Shown here piece after piece: positions 1 to 8,188 of a stretch of DNA of 64,000 nt (the first letter of the stretch is position 1; every line of letters begins with the position of its first letter). Source of the stretch: Pseudomonas sp. GL-B-19 (GTDB lineage Bacteria > Pseudomonadota > Gammaproteobacteria > Pseudomonadales > Pseudomonadaceae). Under the pieces are notes generated by a model. The model saw nothing but the letters and a program-made list of their open reading frames with translations. It ran no database searches and was not told where the DNA came from. The position numbers were made by a program, and so were the translations under genes. The stretch lies in assembly GCF_019956415.1 (NCBI RefSeq), contig NZ_JAHBDK010000086.1, forward strand, positions 1-64,000. Direction: 5' to 3'.

Positions 1-19
1 AGATGTGTATACGAGACAG
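1..19. other. Sequencing adapter remnant (Tn5/Nextera mosaic end)
   Basis: The first 19 bases, AGATGTGTATACGAGACAG, match the Tn5/Nextera mosaic-end transfer strand (AGATGTGTATAAGAGACAG) at 18 of 19 positions; the mismatch is C for A at base 12. Placement at the exact edge of the window indicates untrimmed library adapter, not genome sequence. It supplies a false GTG start and the first five codons of the following reading frame. Confidence 0.88.
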
Positions 20-697
20 GTCAACTTCGCATGCCGTAAAAATGCGCCACCCGCAGAGGTCCCGCAATTCGTGGTGGTGCTCGACACCTCGGGTTCGATG
101 AACCTGAACATCAAGTCAGTGAAAGCCGACGAGGACTGGTTTTACGGTGGTGGTGACCTCAACAAGCTCCTGGACCCGAATCGCTACATGCGGCTCACCG
201 CCAAACCCAGCCGCATGGACGTCGCCAAGGACTCGCTGGCCGGCATGATCAACGGGCTGGACCCGAAGATCGACACACGCCTGATCACCTTCGCCGGCTG
301 CGAAAGAACGCCGGACCGGGGTGTGTTCAAGCTCGGCGATCGCCCGCGGCTGATCAACGGGATTCGAGGTCTGGTTCCCGACGACGGCACACCGCTGGCG
401 GACAGCCTGGCCCGCGCGGCGAGTACCGTCGACGGGCGTAATAACGATGCGGTTATCGTGATGTTTGTCGACGGTGAAGACGGTTGCGGGCAGGACGTTT
501 GCGCGGTATCCCGTCGAATCGCCAGGGAACAACCGCGGCTGCGGGTCAATGTGGTGAAAATCGGTGTTGGCGGCACGTCACGCTGCATCGCTGAAAACAC
601 CGGTGGCCGGGTTTACAACAGCACCAATGCGGCTGAACTGGGCAGCCTGTTGAAACAGGCGAGCAAGGAAGTGTCCAGCAGTGCCAAGTGCGACTAG
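20..697 (+). CDS. von Willebrand factor A domain protein, 5'-truncated
   Basis: Only the 3' part is present; genomic sequence begins at base 20 in the middle of the gene, and the apparent upstream start is adapter-derived. The remaining ~225 residues form a VWA fold. A metal-ion-dependent adhesion site is visible: DTSGSMN near the start, a Thr in DDGTPLADSL, and an Asp in VDGEDGC. VWA domains bind a divalent metal and mediate protein contacts, often at the cell surface or periplasm. Several cysteines (GCERTP, CGQDVC, RCIAE) suggest disulfides and therefore an exported protein, but the signal region is missing. The exact role cannot be inferred. Confidence 0.8.
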   Translation, partial: VNFACRKNAPPAEVPQFVVVLDTSGSMNLNIKSVKADEDWFYGGGDLNKLLDPNRYMRLTAKPSRMDVAKDSLAGMINGLDPKIDTRLITFAGCERTPDRGVFKLGDRPRLINGIRGLVPDDGTPLADSLARAASTVDGRNNDAVIVMFVDGEDGCGQDVCAVSRRIAREQPRLRVNVVKIGVGGTSRCIAENTGGRVYNSTNAAELGSLLKQASKEVSSSAKCD

Positions 698-730
698 CTT
701 GGGATAGATCCTGAATTGAGGTGAGCCCAT

Positions 731-801
731 TCGCGAGCAGGCTCGCTCCCACAAGGTTTGTGTCGATCACAAATTCAGTGTGGGAGCGAGCCTGCTCGCG
801 A
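731..801. repeat. REPIN-type inverted REP pair
   Basis: Two inverted copies of the REP core (GTGGGAGCGAGCCTGCTCGCGA and its complement) are separated by about 25 bp. Each copy contains its own small palindrome GAGCCTGCTC. It lies in the gap between the VWA gene and the convergent LysR gene. Confidence 0.85.
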
Positions 802-875
802 AGGCGATTTCAGCAACGCCTCAACAAAACCGGCCAACCTCATGCCGTAAGTCCGCCGCCAGGCTTTCCACAGAG

Positions 876-1796
876 TCAGCGCAGGTGCTCGACCGCCGGT
901 AACTCCATGGCCCGAACCTCACCCAAGAGGAAATCGCTGAGGCGGCGCAAACGTTCACCTCCGGGGCGGGTTTTCGGCCAGACCAGGTAATAATTCTCAC
1001 CGCTGGCGACCGCCGTCGGCCACGGCAAACTCAGGCGTCCCTGCGCAACATCCTCCGCCACCATCAACAAATCGCCCATGGACACGCCATAGCCTCGGGC
1101 GGCGGCGATCATGCCCAACTCCAGCGTGTCGAACACCTGACCGCCTTTGAGCGAGACCTGATCGGTCAGGCCCATGCGCTCCAGCCAACTGCGCCAGTCG
1201 CGGCGATCGGGCGTTGGGTGCAGCAGTTCGGTGCTGGCCAGGCGCGCGACGTCCCACGGCTGATCGTTCAGCAGATTCGGCGCGCCTACGGGAATCAGCT
1301 CCTCGGGGAACAGCAGCGTGGCCTCCCAGTCCGGCGGAAAATGCCCGCTGCTGAGGATCACGGCGCAATCGAACGGCTCCTGATTGAAGTCCACCGAGTC
1401 GATGTCCATCCAGGCGCTGGTCAGTTGCACTTCATTGCCCGGTTGCAGGTGCCGAAAACGGCTGAGCCGCGCCAGCAACCAGCGCATGGTCAACGTCGAC
1501 GGCGCTTTCATGCGCAGGATGTCGTCTTCGGCGCGCAAGGTATTGCAGGCGCGCTCCAGGGCGGTGAAACCGTCACGAATGCCCGGCAGGATCAGCCGCG
1601 CCGACTCGGTGAGTTGCAAGTTGCGCCCGCTGCGGTGAAACAACCGACAGGCAAAATGCTCTTCAAGCGTACGAATGTGTCGGCTGACGGCACTCTGGGT
1701 GATCGACAATTCTTCGGCGGCGCGGGTAAACGAGCTATGCCGCGCCGCCGCTTCAAATGCGCGCAAGGCATATAAGGGAGGAAGACGACGAGACAT
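876..1796 (-). CDS. LysR-family transcriptional regulator (GcvA-like)
   Basis: 306 residues, the usual LysR length. The N-terminal winged helix-turn-helix spans about residues 5-65 (LRAFEAAARHSSFTRAAEEL, then SQSAVSRHIRTLE-like recognition helix) and is followed by a periplasmic-binding-like effector domain. The opening RRLPPLYALRAFEAAARH is typical of GcvA-type regulators. It is divergent from the MATE transporter gene with a 152-bp spacer, the usual arrangement for a LysR protein controlling its neighbour; that target is inferred. The effector is unknown. Confidence 0.9.
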   Translation of the reverse strand: MSRRLPPLYALRAFEAAARHSSFTRAAEELSITQSAVSRHIRTLEEHFACRLFHRSGRNLQLTESARLILPGIRDGFTALERACNTLRAEDDILRMKAPSTLTMRWLLARLSRFRHLQPGNEVQLTSAWMDIDSVDFNQEPFDCAVILSSGHFPPDWEATLLFPEELIPVGAPNLLNDQPWDVARLASTELLHPTPDRRDWRSWLERMGLTDQVSLKGGQVFDTLELGMIAAARGYGVSMGDLLMVAEDVAQGRLSLPWPTAVASGENYYLVWPKTRPGGERLRRLSDFLLGEVRAMELPAVEHLR

Positions 1797-1948
1797 GAGG
1801 AAAGCTCCTATAGCGCAATCCGGCTACCGTACCAGAAACTCCCCAGCATGAGTCTGACTCATGCTACCCATCCTTTTTATCCCTTTGTGCAAACCCCGTG
1901 AAGCGCCGAGAATCGACGCTTTCCTGTTCTCTTTGATAATCGAGCGTG

Positions 1949-3349
1949 ATGACCATGAAGCATCCAGCGCGTATTGAACTCTGGGCCATCCTGCGGCTGG
2001 CGGGGCCGTTGATTGCCTCGCAGTTGGCGCACATGCTGATGGTCCTCACCGACACCTTGATGATGGCGCGCTTGAGCCCCGAAGCATTGGCCGGTGGCGG
2101 CCTGGGTGCGGCGACTTACTCGTTCGTGTCGATTTTCTGCATTGGCGTCATCGCCGCCGTCGGCACCTTGGTGGCGATCCGTCAGGGCGCGGGCGACATC
2201 GTTGGCGCGGCGCGACTGACCCAGGCCGGATTGTGGCTGGCGTGGTTGATGGCGCTGGTGGCCGGGCTGCTGCTGTGGAACCTCAAACCCGTGCTGCTGC
2301 TGTTCGGCCAGACGGAAAGCAACGTCCACGCGGCCGGGCAGTTTCTGCTGATCCTGCCGTTCGCCCTGCCCGGTTACCTGAGTTTCATGGCCCTGCGCGG
2401 TTTCACCAGCGCAATTGGCCGCGCAACACCGGTCATGGTAATCAGCCTCGGCGGCACGGTGGCCAACTTCCTGCTCAACTATGCGTTGATCACCGGGATG
2501 TTCGGCCTGCCGAAATTGGGCTTGATGGGCATCGGGCTGGTGACGGCGATTGTCGCCAACCTGATGGCGGTCGCGCTGGCGCTGCACATTCGTCGGCATC
2601 CGGCGTATGACACGTATCCCTTGCGCCAGGGTCTGTCGCGGCCAAACCGCCAGTACTTGAAAGAGCTGTGGCGTCTTGGCCTGCCGATTGGCGGCACGTA
2701 CGCGGTGGAAGTCGGGCTGTTTGCGTTCGCTGCGCTGTGCATGGGCACCATGGGCAGCACGCAGTTGGCGGCGCACCAGATCGCCCTGCAAATCGTATCG
2801 GTCGCGTTCATGATTCCGGCGGGGCTTTCTTACGCGATCACGATGCGTATCGGCCAGCACTATGGCGCCGGGCAATTGCTCGATGCGCGACTGGCCGGAC
2901 GGGTCGGCATTGCCTTCGGCGCGGCGGCGATGCTGGGTTTCGCGATGGTCTTCTGGCTGCTGCCAAATCAGTTGATCGGCCTGTTCCTGGACCACAACGA
3001 CCCGGCGTTCCGCCCCGTCATTGAACTGGCGGTGAGCCTGCTGGCGGTGGCGGCCTGGTTCGAGCTGTTCGACGGCACGCAAACCATCGCCATGGGCTGC
3101 ATACGTGGACTCAAGGATGCCAAGACCACATTCCTGGTCGGTTTGGGTTGCTATTGGCTGATTGGCGCACCGGCCGCATGGTGGATGGCCTTTCATATGC
3201 ACTGGGGGCCGACGGGCGTCTGGTGGGGGTTGGCGCTGGGACTGGCGTGCGCGGCGGTGAGTTTGACGCTGGCGTTTGAATGGAAGATGAAACGGATGAT
3301 TCGACAGGAGCCTCAATCTCAAGGTTTCAAGATCGCTCAGCCCGAGTGA
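1949..3349 (+). CDS. MATE-family multidrug efflux transporter
   Basis: About 466 residues with 12 predicted membrane segments, matching NorM-type MATE antiporters that export cationic drugs using Na+ or H+. The family pattern is seen in the opening segment (GPLIASQLAHMLMVLTDTLM) and the internal repeat halves. The start is uncertain: GTG at 1946, ATG at 1949 and ATG at 1955 are in frame with no clear ribosome binding site; 1949 is chosen. It is divergently transcribed from the LysR gene. The position corresponds to PA5294 of P. aeruginosa, also a MATE protein (recalled synteny). Confidence 0.92.
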   Translation: MTMKHPARIELWAILRLAGPLIASQLAHMLMVLTDTLMMARLSPEALAGGGLGAATYSFVSIFCIGVIAAVGTLVAIRQGAGDIVGAARLTQAGLWLAWLMALVAGLLLWNLKPVLLLFGQTESNVHAAGQFLLILPFALPGYLSFMALRGFTSAIGRATPVMVISLGGTVANFLLNYALITGMFGLPKLGLMGIGLVTAIVANLMAVALALHIRRHPAYDTYPLRQGLSRPNRQYLKELWRLGLPIGGTYAVEVGLFAFAALCMGTMGSTQLAAHQIALQIVSVAFMIPAGLSYAITMRIGQHYGAGQLLDARLAGRVGIAFGAAAMLGFAMVFWLLPNQLIGLFLDHNDPAFRPVIELAVSLLAVAAWFELFDGTQTIAMGCIRGLKDAKTTFLVGLGCYWLIGAPAAWWMAFHMHWGPTGVWWGLALGLACAAVSLTLAFEWKMKRMIRQEPQSQGFKIAQPE

Positions 3350-3354
3350 AATCC

Positions 3355-3451
3355 CCCTGTGGGGGCGAGCCTGCTCGCGATTGCGGTCTGTCAGTTAATC
3401 ACTATGTTGACTGATACACCGCTATCGCGAGCAGGCTCGCTCCCACAGGGG
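3355..3451. repeat. REPIN-type inverted REP pair
   Basis: Inverted copies of the GAGCCTGCTCGCGA-type REP end in CCCTGTGGG and CCCACAGGGG, with a ~45-bp spacer. It occupies the gap between the convergent MATE and EAL genes. Confidence 0.85.
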
Positions 3452-3458
3452 TTTGTGG

Positions 3459-5132
3459 TTAATTCACCACATCCATCAATGGCTGCTGGTTGCTGTCGAA
3501 GGTCAGATACTCAACCAGCTCCGCCAGCGGCAACGGCTTGCTGATCAAGTAACCCTGCACCTGATCGCAGCCAAACCCGCGCAACAACTCCAGCTGTTCC
3601 GCTGTTTCCACCCCTTCAGCGACGACCTCAAGATTGAGGTTGTGCGCCAGGTTGATCATCGCGTGGACCAGTTTGCGATTCTCTTCACGTTCTTCCATGC
3701 CGCCGACAAAGCTCTTGTCGACCTTGAGCAAGGCGATCGGCAGGCTGTTGAGGTGCACGAAGGAAGAGAACCCAGTGCCGAAGTCATCCAGCGAGAAGCG
3801 CACGCCCAGGCGTCCGAGGGCGTCCATGGTTTGCTTGACCAGATCGCTGCGGCGCATCACGGCGGTTTCGGTCAGTTCGAACTCCAGCCACTGCGCTTCG
3901 ACGCCGCGTTCGGCAATCAGCCGGCTCAAGGTGGAGAGCAACTGGCTGTCCTGAAACTGCCGGAATGACAGGTTGATCGCCATGTGCAACGCCGGCAAAC
4001 CCTGTTCGCGCAAGGCTTGCATGTCCCGCAGCGCCCGGGAAATCACCCAGTAACCCAGCGGCACGATCAAACCGCTTTGCTCGGCCAGCGGTACGAATTC
4101 GCTCGGTGGCAGCAAACCGCGCTCGGCATGACGCCAGCGCACCAACGCTTCGAGGCCAACGATCTGGCCGTCAGCAAGGTTCAGGCGGGGCTGGTAATGC
4201 AGTTCCAGTTCGTCACGGCGCAAGGCCCGGCGCAGCTCGCTTTCAAGGTCGGCCATGCTGCGGGCGTTGCGGTTGATGCGTTCGTTGAAGATGTGAAAGG
4301 TGCAGCCTTGGGTGCTCTTGGCTTGCTGCATGGCGATGTGCGCGTGCCACATCAGCGGGTCGGCACCGGCCCGGGCCCGGGCGTGGGCAATGCCCAGGCT
4401 GGAACCGATCAACAGGCTTTCGCCGTCGACCCAGTACGGTTCGGCCAGTGCTTCGGTAATGCGCTCGGCCATCCACTCGGCGCGCTGAGGCGCACGGCGG
4501 GTGTCGATCAGCAAGGCGAATTCATCACTGCCCAGGCGCGCCAGTTGATCGCCGGCCTCAAGCTGGCTTTTCAACCGCGCGACCACTTGCAGGATCAAGC
4601 GGTCGCCGGCCTGATGTCCGAGGGCATCGTTGGCGTGACGGAAGTTGTCGAGATCAAGGTGACCGAGGGCCAGGCCGCGGCCATCGCTTTCCGCCAGACG
4701 CGCTGCCAGCAAAGTCTGAAAACCCTGGCGGTTGGCGATACCGGTCAACGGATCTTGCTCCGCCAGGCGCTGTAAGGTGTTTTCCAGCAGGCCTCGCTCA
4801 CGCACATGCCGCAGGCAACGGCGCAGCATGCCGGCATCGAGCAGATCACGCACCAGCCAGTCACTCACACCATCGGGCGTCACCGGTGGCTCGTGTTCGA
4901 CCAACAACACCGTCGGCAAGCTGCAACGGCCAGGTAGCGGCTGAAGTGCAGGAACAGTCAACAACACCGCGTTGCGGTTGTCATCGAACAAATTGCTGAC
5001 CGACTCCCAGCTCGGCGCACTGATAAGCACGGCCGAGCTCCCCATCGGAGCCAGACACTCACGCAACAACGCTACCCACGCTGGCTCTTCGGCCAGTAGC
5101 AGCAAACGCAAGGGTTCGACAGGCGTAGACAA
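3459..5132 (-). CDS. REC-like/GGDEF/EAL protein, likely c-di-GMP phosphodiesterase
   Basis: 557 residues. Residues ~1-115 resemble a degenerate receiver domain, ~125-285 a GGDEF domain and ~300-545 an EAL domain. The GGDEF signature is altered to GSDEF (RLGSDEFALL), so cyclase activity is doubtful. The EAL domain looks intact: GLEALVRW, DDFGTGFSSF, EGVET and a C-terminal QGY. Net c-di-GMP hydrolysis is the likely activity. Translation starts at TTG (5130-5132) behind a good ribosome binding site (AGGGAG, about 6 bp away). Position matches PA5295 of P. aeruginosa, which I recall as a c-di-GMP phosphodiesterase. Confidence 0.9.
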   Translation of the reverse strand: MSTPVEPLRLLLLAEEPAWVALLRECLAPMGSSAVLISAPSWESVSNLFDDNRNAVLLTVPALQPLPGRCSLPTVLLVEHEPPVTPDGVSDWLVRDLLDAGMLRRCLRHVRERGLLENTLQRLAEQDPLTGIANRQGFQTLLAARLAESDGRGLALGHLDLDNFRHANDALGHQAGDRLILQVVARLKSQLEAGDQLARLGSDEFALLIDTRRAPQRAEWMAERITEALAEPYWVDGESLLIGSSLGIAHARARAGADPLMWHAHIAMQQAKSTQGCTFHIFNERINRNARSMADLESELRRALRRDELELHYQPRLNLADGQIVGLEALVRWRHAERGLLPPSEFVPLAEQSGLIVPLGYWVISRALRDMQALREQGLPALHMAINLSFRQFQDSQLLSTLSRLIAERGVEAQWLEFELTETAVMRRSDLVKQTMDALGRLGVRFSLDDFGTGFSSFVHLNSLPIALLKVDKSFVGGMEEREENRKLVHAMINLAHNLNLEVVAEGVETAEQLELLRGFGCDQVQGYLISKPLPLAELVEYLTFDSNQQPLMDVVN

Positions 5133-5395
5133 GCTAGCTCCCTAGACTCTGCAAGGATGTAGGCGACAGGCATTATGCCGCGCCGGTAACCAATGTCCAA
5201 ATGACATCAGTTATCAAGCGCGGCTTTGTGTCTGGAATCTGAACATTAGCCGCACATTCACCGCGCATCCTGCTTGAAAGTATCAAAACCGGCAATTAGA
5301 GAAAGCGTGTTACGTCACAAGTCGGACAGAGCAGCACAATTCGCTGAGCCTGTTAAAATGCCGGCCCATTTCACAAACGACTCCCTGAATTCTGT

Positions 5396-7405
5396 ATGTC
5401 CCGACTCAATCCCCGGCAGCAAGAAGCCGTGAGCTACGTCGGCGGCCCTCTTTTGGTGCTCGCAGGCGCAGGCTCCGGCAAGACCAGTGTGATCACGCGC
5501 AAAATCGCGCACCTGATCCAGAGTTGCGGCATCCGCGCCCAGTACATTGTCGCCATGACCTTTACCAACAAGGCCGCGCGCGAAATGAAGGAACGGGTCG
5601 GCACCCTGCTCAAGGGCGGCGAAGGCCGTGGCCTGACGGTATGCACCTTCCACAACCTGGGCCTGAACATCATCCGCAAGGAACACGTGCGGCTGGGCTA
5701 CAAACCGGGCTTCTCGATCTTTGACGAGACCGACGTCAAAGCCTTGATGACCGACATCATGCAGAAGGAATACGCAGGCGACGACGGCGTCGACGAGATC
5801 AAGAACATGATCGGCTCGTGGAAAAACGACCTGATCCTGCCCGCCGAAGCCCTGGAAAATGCGCGCAACCCCAAGGAACAGACCGCCGCCATCGTCTACA
5901 CCCACTACCAACGCACGCTCAAGGCGTTCAACGCGGTGGACTTCGATGACCTGATCCTGCTGCCGGTGAAGCTGTTCCAGGAACACGCCGACATCCTCGA
6001 AAAGTGGCAGAACAAAGTCCGCTACCTGCTGGTGGACGAATATCAGGACACCAACGCCAGCCAGTATTTGCTGGTGAAATTGCTGATCGGCATACGCAAC
6101 CAGTTCACCGTGGTCGGCGACGATGACCAGTCGATCTACGCCTGGCGTGGAGCGCGCCCGGAAAACCTGATGCTGCTCAAGGACGACTATCCATCGCTGA
6201 AAGTCGTCATGCTGGAGCAAAACTACCGCTCCACCAGCCGCATCCTGCGTTGCGCGAACGTGCTGATCTCGAACAACCCGCACGAATTCGAAAAGCAGCT
6301 GTGGAGTGAGATGGGCCACGGCGACGAGATCCGCGTGATCCGCTGCCGCAACGAAGACGCCGAAGCCGAGCGCGTGGCCGTGGAACTGCTGACCCTGCAT
6401 TTGCGCACGGACCGGCCGTACAGCGATTTCGCGATCCTGTATCGCGGTAACTACCAGGCCAAGCTGATCGAGCTGAAGCTGCAACATCACCAGATTCCGT
6501 ATCGCCTGTCCGGCGGCAACAGCTTTTTCGGGCGTCAGGAAGTGAAAGACCTGATGGCCTACTTCCGCCTGATCGTGAACCCGGACGACGACAACGCTTT
6601 CCTGCGGGTGATCAACGTTCCACGCCGGGAAATCGGCTCGACCACCCTGGAAAAGCTCGGCAACTACGCCACCGAACGCAAAATCTCGATGTACGCCGCC
6701 ACCGACGAAATCGGTCTGGGCGAGCATCTGGACACGCGCTTTACCGATCGCCTGTCGCGTTTCAAACGCTTTATGGACAAGGTGCGCGAGCAATGCGCCG
6801 GCGAAGACCCGATCTCGGCGCTACGTAGCATGGTCATGGACATCGACTACGAGAACTGGCTGCGCACCAACAGCTCCAGCGACAAGGCGGCTGATTACCG
6901 CATGGGTAACGTCTGGTTTCTGATCGAGGCGCTGAAAAACACCCTGGAGAAAGACGAAGAAGGCGAGATGACCGTCGAAGACGCCATCGGCAAACTCGTG
7001 CTGCGCGACATGCTGGAACGTCAGCAGGAAGAGGAAGACGGCGCCGAAGGTGTGCAGATGATGACCTTGCACGCCTCCAAGGGTCTGGAATTCCCCTACG
7101 TGTTCATCATGGGCATGGAAGAGGAAATCCTCCCGCACCGTTCCAGCATCGAAGCCGACACCATCGAGGAAGAACGCCGCCTGGCCTACGTCGGAATTAC
7201 CCGCGCTCGCCAGACCCTGGCCTTCACTTTCGCTGCCAAGCGTAAGCAGTACGGCGAAATCATCGATTGCGCGCCAAGCCGCTTCCTGGATGAGCTGCCG
7301 CCGGACGATCTGGCCTGGGAAGGCAACGACGACACGCCCGTCGAAGTCAAAGCCGTTCGCGGAAATACCGCATTGGCGGATATACGCGCGATGTTAAAGC
7401 GCTAG
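5396..7405 (+). CDS. rep: ATP-dependent DNA helicase Rep
   Basis: 669 residues, the expected length for Rep. It is a superfamily-1 3'-to-5' helicase that moves on the leading-strand side of forks and helps restart or clear protein roadblocks. Seen motifs: Walker A GAGSGKT at residues 24-30, motif Ia TFTNKAAREM, Walker B DEYQDTN, QSIYAWRGA, QNYRST, and motif VI GITRARQ. The opening SRLNPRQQEAVSYV is Rep-like and not UvrD-like. It is transcribed alone, with xpt 84 bp downstream. Confidence 0.97.
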   Translation: MSRLNPRQQEAVSYVGGPLLVLAGAGSGKTSVITRKIAHLIQSCGIRAQYIVAMTFTNKAAREMKERVGTLLKGGEGRGLTVCTFHNLGLNIIRKEHVRLGYKPGFSIFDETDVKALMTDIMQKEYAGDDGVDEIKNMIGSWKNDLILPAEALENARNPKEQTAAIVYTHYQRTLKAFNAVDFDDLILLPVKLFQEHADILEKWQNKVRYLLVDEYQDTNASQYLLVKLLIGIRNQFTVVGDDDQSIYAWRGARPENLMLLKDDYPSLKVVMLEQNYRSTSRILRCANVLISNNPHEFEKQLWSEMGHGDEIRVIRCRNEDAEAERVAVELLTLHLRTDRPYSDFAILYRGNYQAKLIELKLQHHQIPYRLSGGNSFFGRQEVKDLMAYFRLIVNPDDDNAFLRVINVPRREIGSTTLEKLGNYATERKISMYAATDEIGLGEHLDTRFTDRLSRFKRFMDKVREQCAGEDPISALRSMVMDIDYENWLRTNSSSDKAADYRMGNVWFLIEALKNTLEKDEEGEMTVEDAIGKLVLRDMLERQQEEEDGAEGVQMMTLHASKGLEFPYVFIMGMEEEILPHRSSIEADTIEEERRLAYVGITRARQTLAFTFAAKRKQYGEIIDCAPSRFLDELPPDDLAWEGNDDTPVEVKAVRGNTALADIRAMLKR

Positions 7406-7489
7406 AATTGCACACTTTTTAATCAAAGCATTTTTAACCGAACACTTTTTACAAGCTAGGCGCATTCGGCGCCAGTAGAGGAAAGCTTC

Positions 7490-8062
7490 ATGGAAGCACT
7501 GCACAAGAAAATCCGCGAAGAAGGCATCGTGCTTTCCGATCAGGTCCTGAAGGTCGACGCCTTTCTGAACCACCAGATAGACCCGGCCCTGATGAAGCTG
7601 ATCGGCGACGAATTCGCCACGCTGTTCAAGGACTCGGGTATCACCAAGATCGTCACCATCGAAGCCTCGGGCATCGCTCCGGCGATCATGACCGGCCTGA
7701 ACCTCGGCGTGCCGGTGATCTTCGCCCGCAAGCACCAGTCCCTGACCCTGACTGAAAACCTGCTGTCGGCGACCGTTTACTCGTTCACCAAGCAGACCGA
7801 AAGCACCGTGGCGATCTCCCCGCGCCACCTGACCAGCAGCGACCGCGTGCTGATCATCGATGACTTTCTGGCCAACGGTAAGGCGTCGCAGGCGCTGATC
7901 TCGATCATCAAACAGGCCGGCGCGACCGTGGCAGGTTTGGGTATCGTGATCGAGAAGTCGTTCCAGGGTGGGCGTGCAGAACTGGATGCGCAGGGTTATC
8001 GCGTGGAATCGTTGGCTCGCGTGCAATCGCTGGCTAACGGCGTCGTGACCTTCATTGAATAA
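7490..8062 (+). CDS. xpt: Xanthine phosphoribosyltransferase
   Basis: 190 residues, equal to the usual Xpt length. It converts xanthine and PRPP to XMP in cytoplasmic purine salvage. The PRPP-binding loop VLIIDDFLANGKA is seen at about residues 122-134. The start ATG follows AGAGGAAAGCTTC, a good ribosome binding site. No purine riboswitch was recognised in the 84-bp upstream gap. Confidence 0.95.
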   Translation: MEALHKKIREEGIVLSDQVLKVDAFLNHQIDPALMKLIGDEFATLFKDSGITKIVTIEASGIAPAIMTGLNLGVPVIFARKHQSLTLTENLLSATVYSFTKQTESTVAISPRHLTSSDRVLIIDDFLANGKASQALISIIKQAGATVAGLGIVIEKSFQGGRAELDAQGYRVESLARVQSLANGVVTFIE

Positions 8063-8079
8063 AGCCACACCACCTAACC

Positions 8080-8171
8080 TGTAGGAGCCGAGCTTGCTCG
8101 CGATGAGGCCATAACATTCAACATTAATGTCGACTGTCCGGCCGCCATCGCGAGCAAGCTCGGCTCCTACA
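8080..8171. repeat. REPIN-type inverted REP pair
   Basis: Inverted copies of a GTAGGAGCCGAGCTTGCTCG-type REP with a ~45-bp spacer. This variant has GAGCTTGCTC in place of GAGCCTGCTC. It sits between convergent xpt and the CoA-transferase gene. Confidence 0.85.
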
Positions 8172-8188
8172 AGGTTTGGTGGTGGCTG

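Noticed and set aside
1877..3322. 481-codon minus-strand ORF over the MATE gene, and similar long antisense frames over rep, spoT, yicC, coaBC and others
   Set aside because: They mirror the codon structure of GC-rich genes on the other strand, are Arg/Gln/His-rich and show no family motifs.
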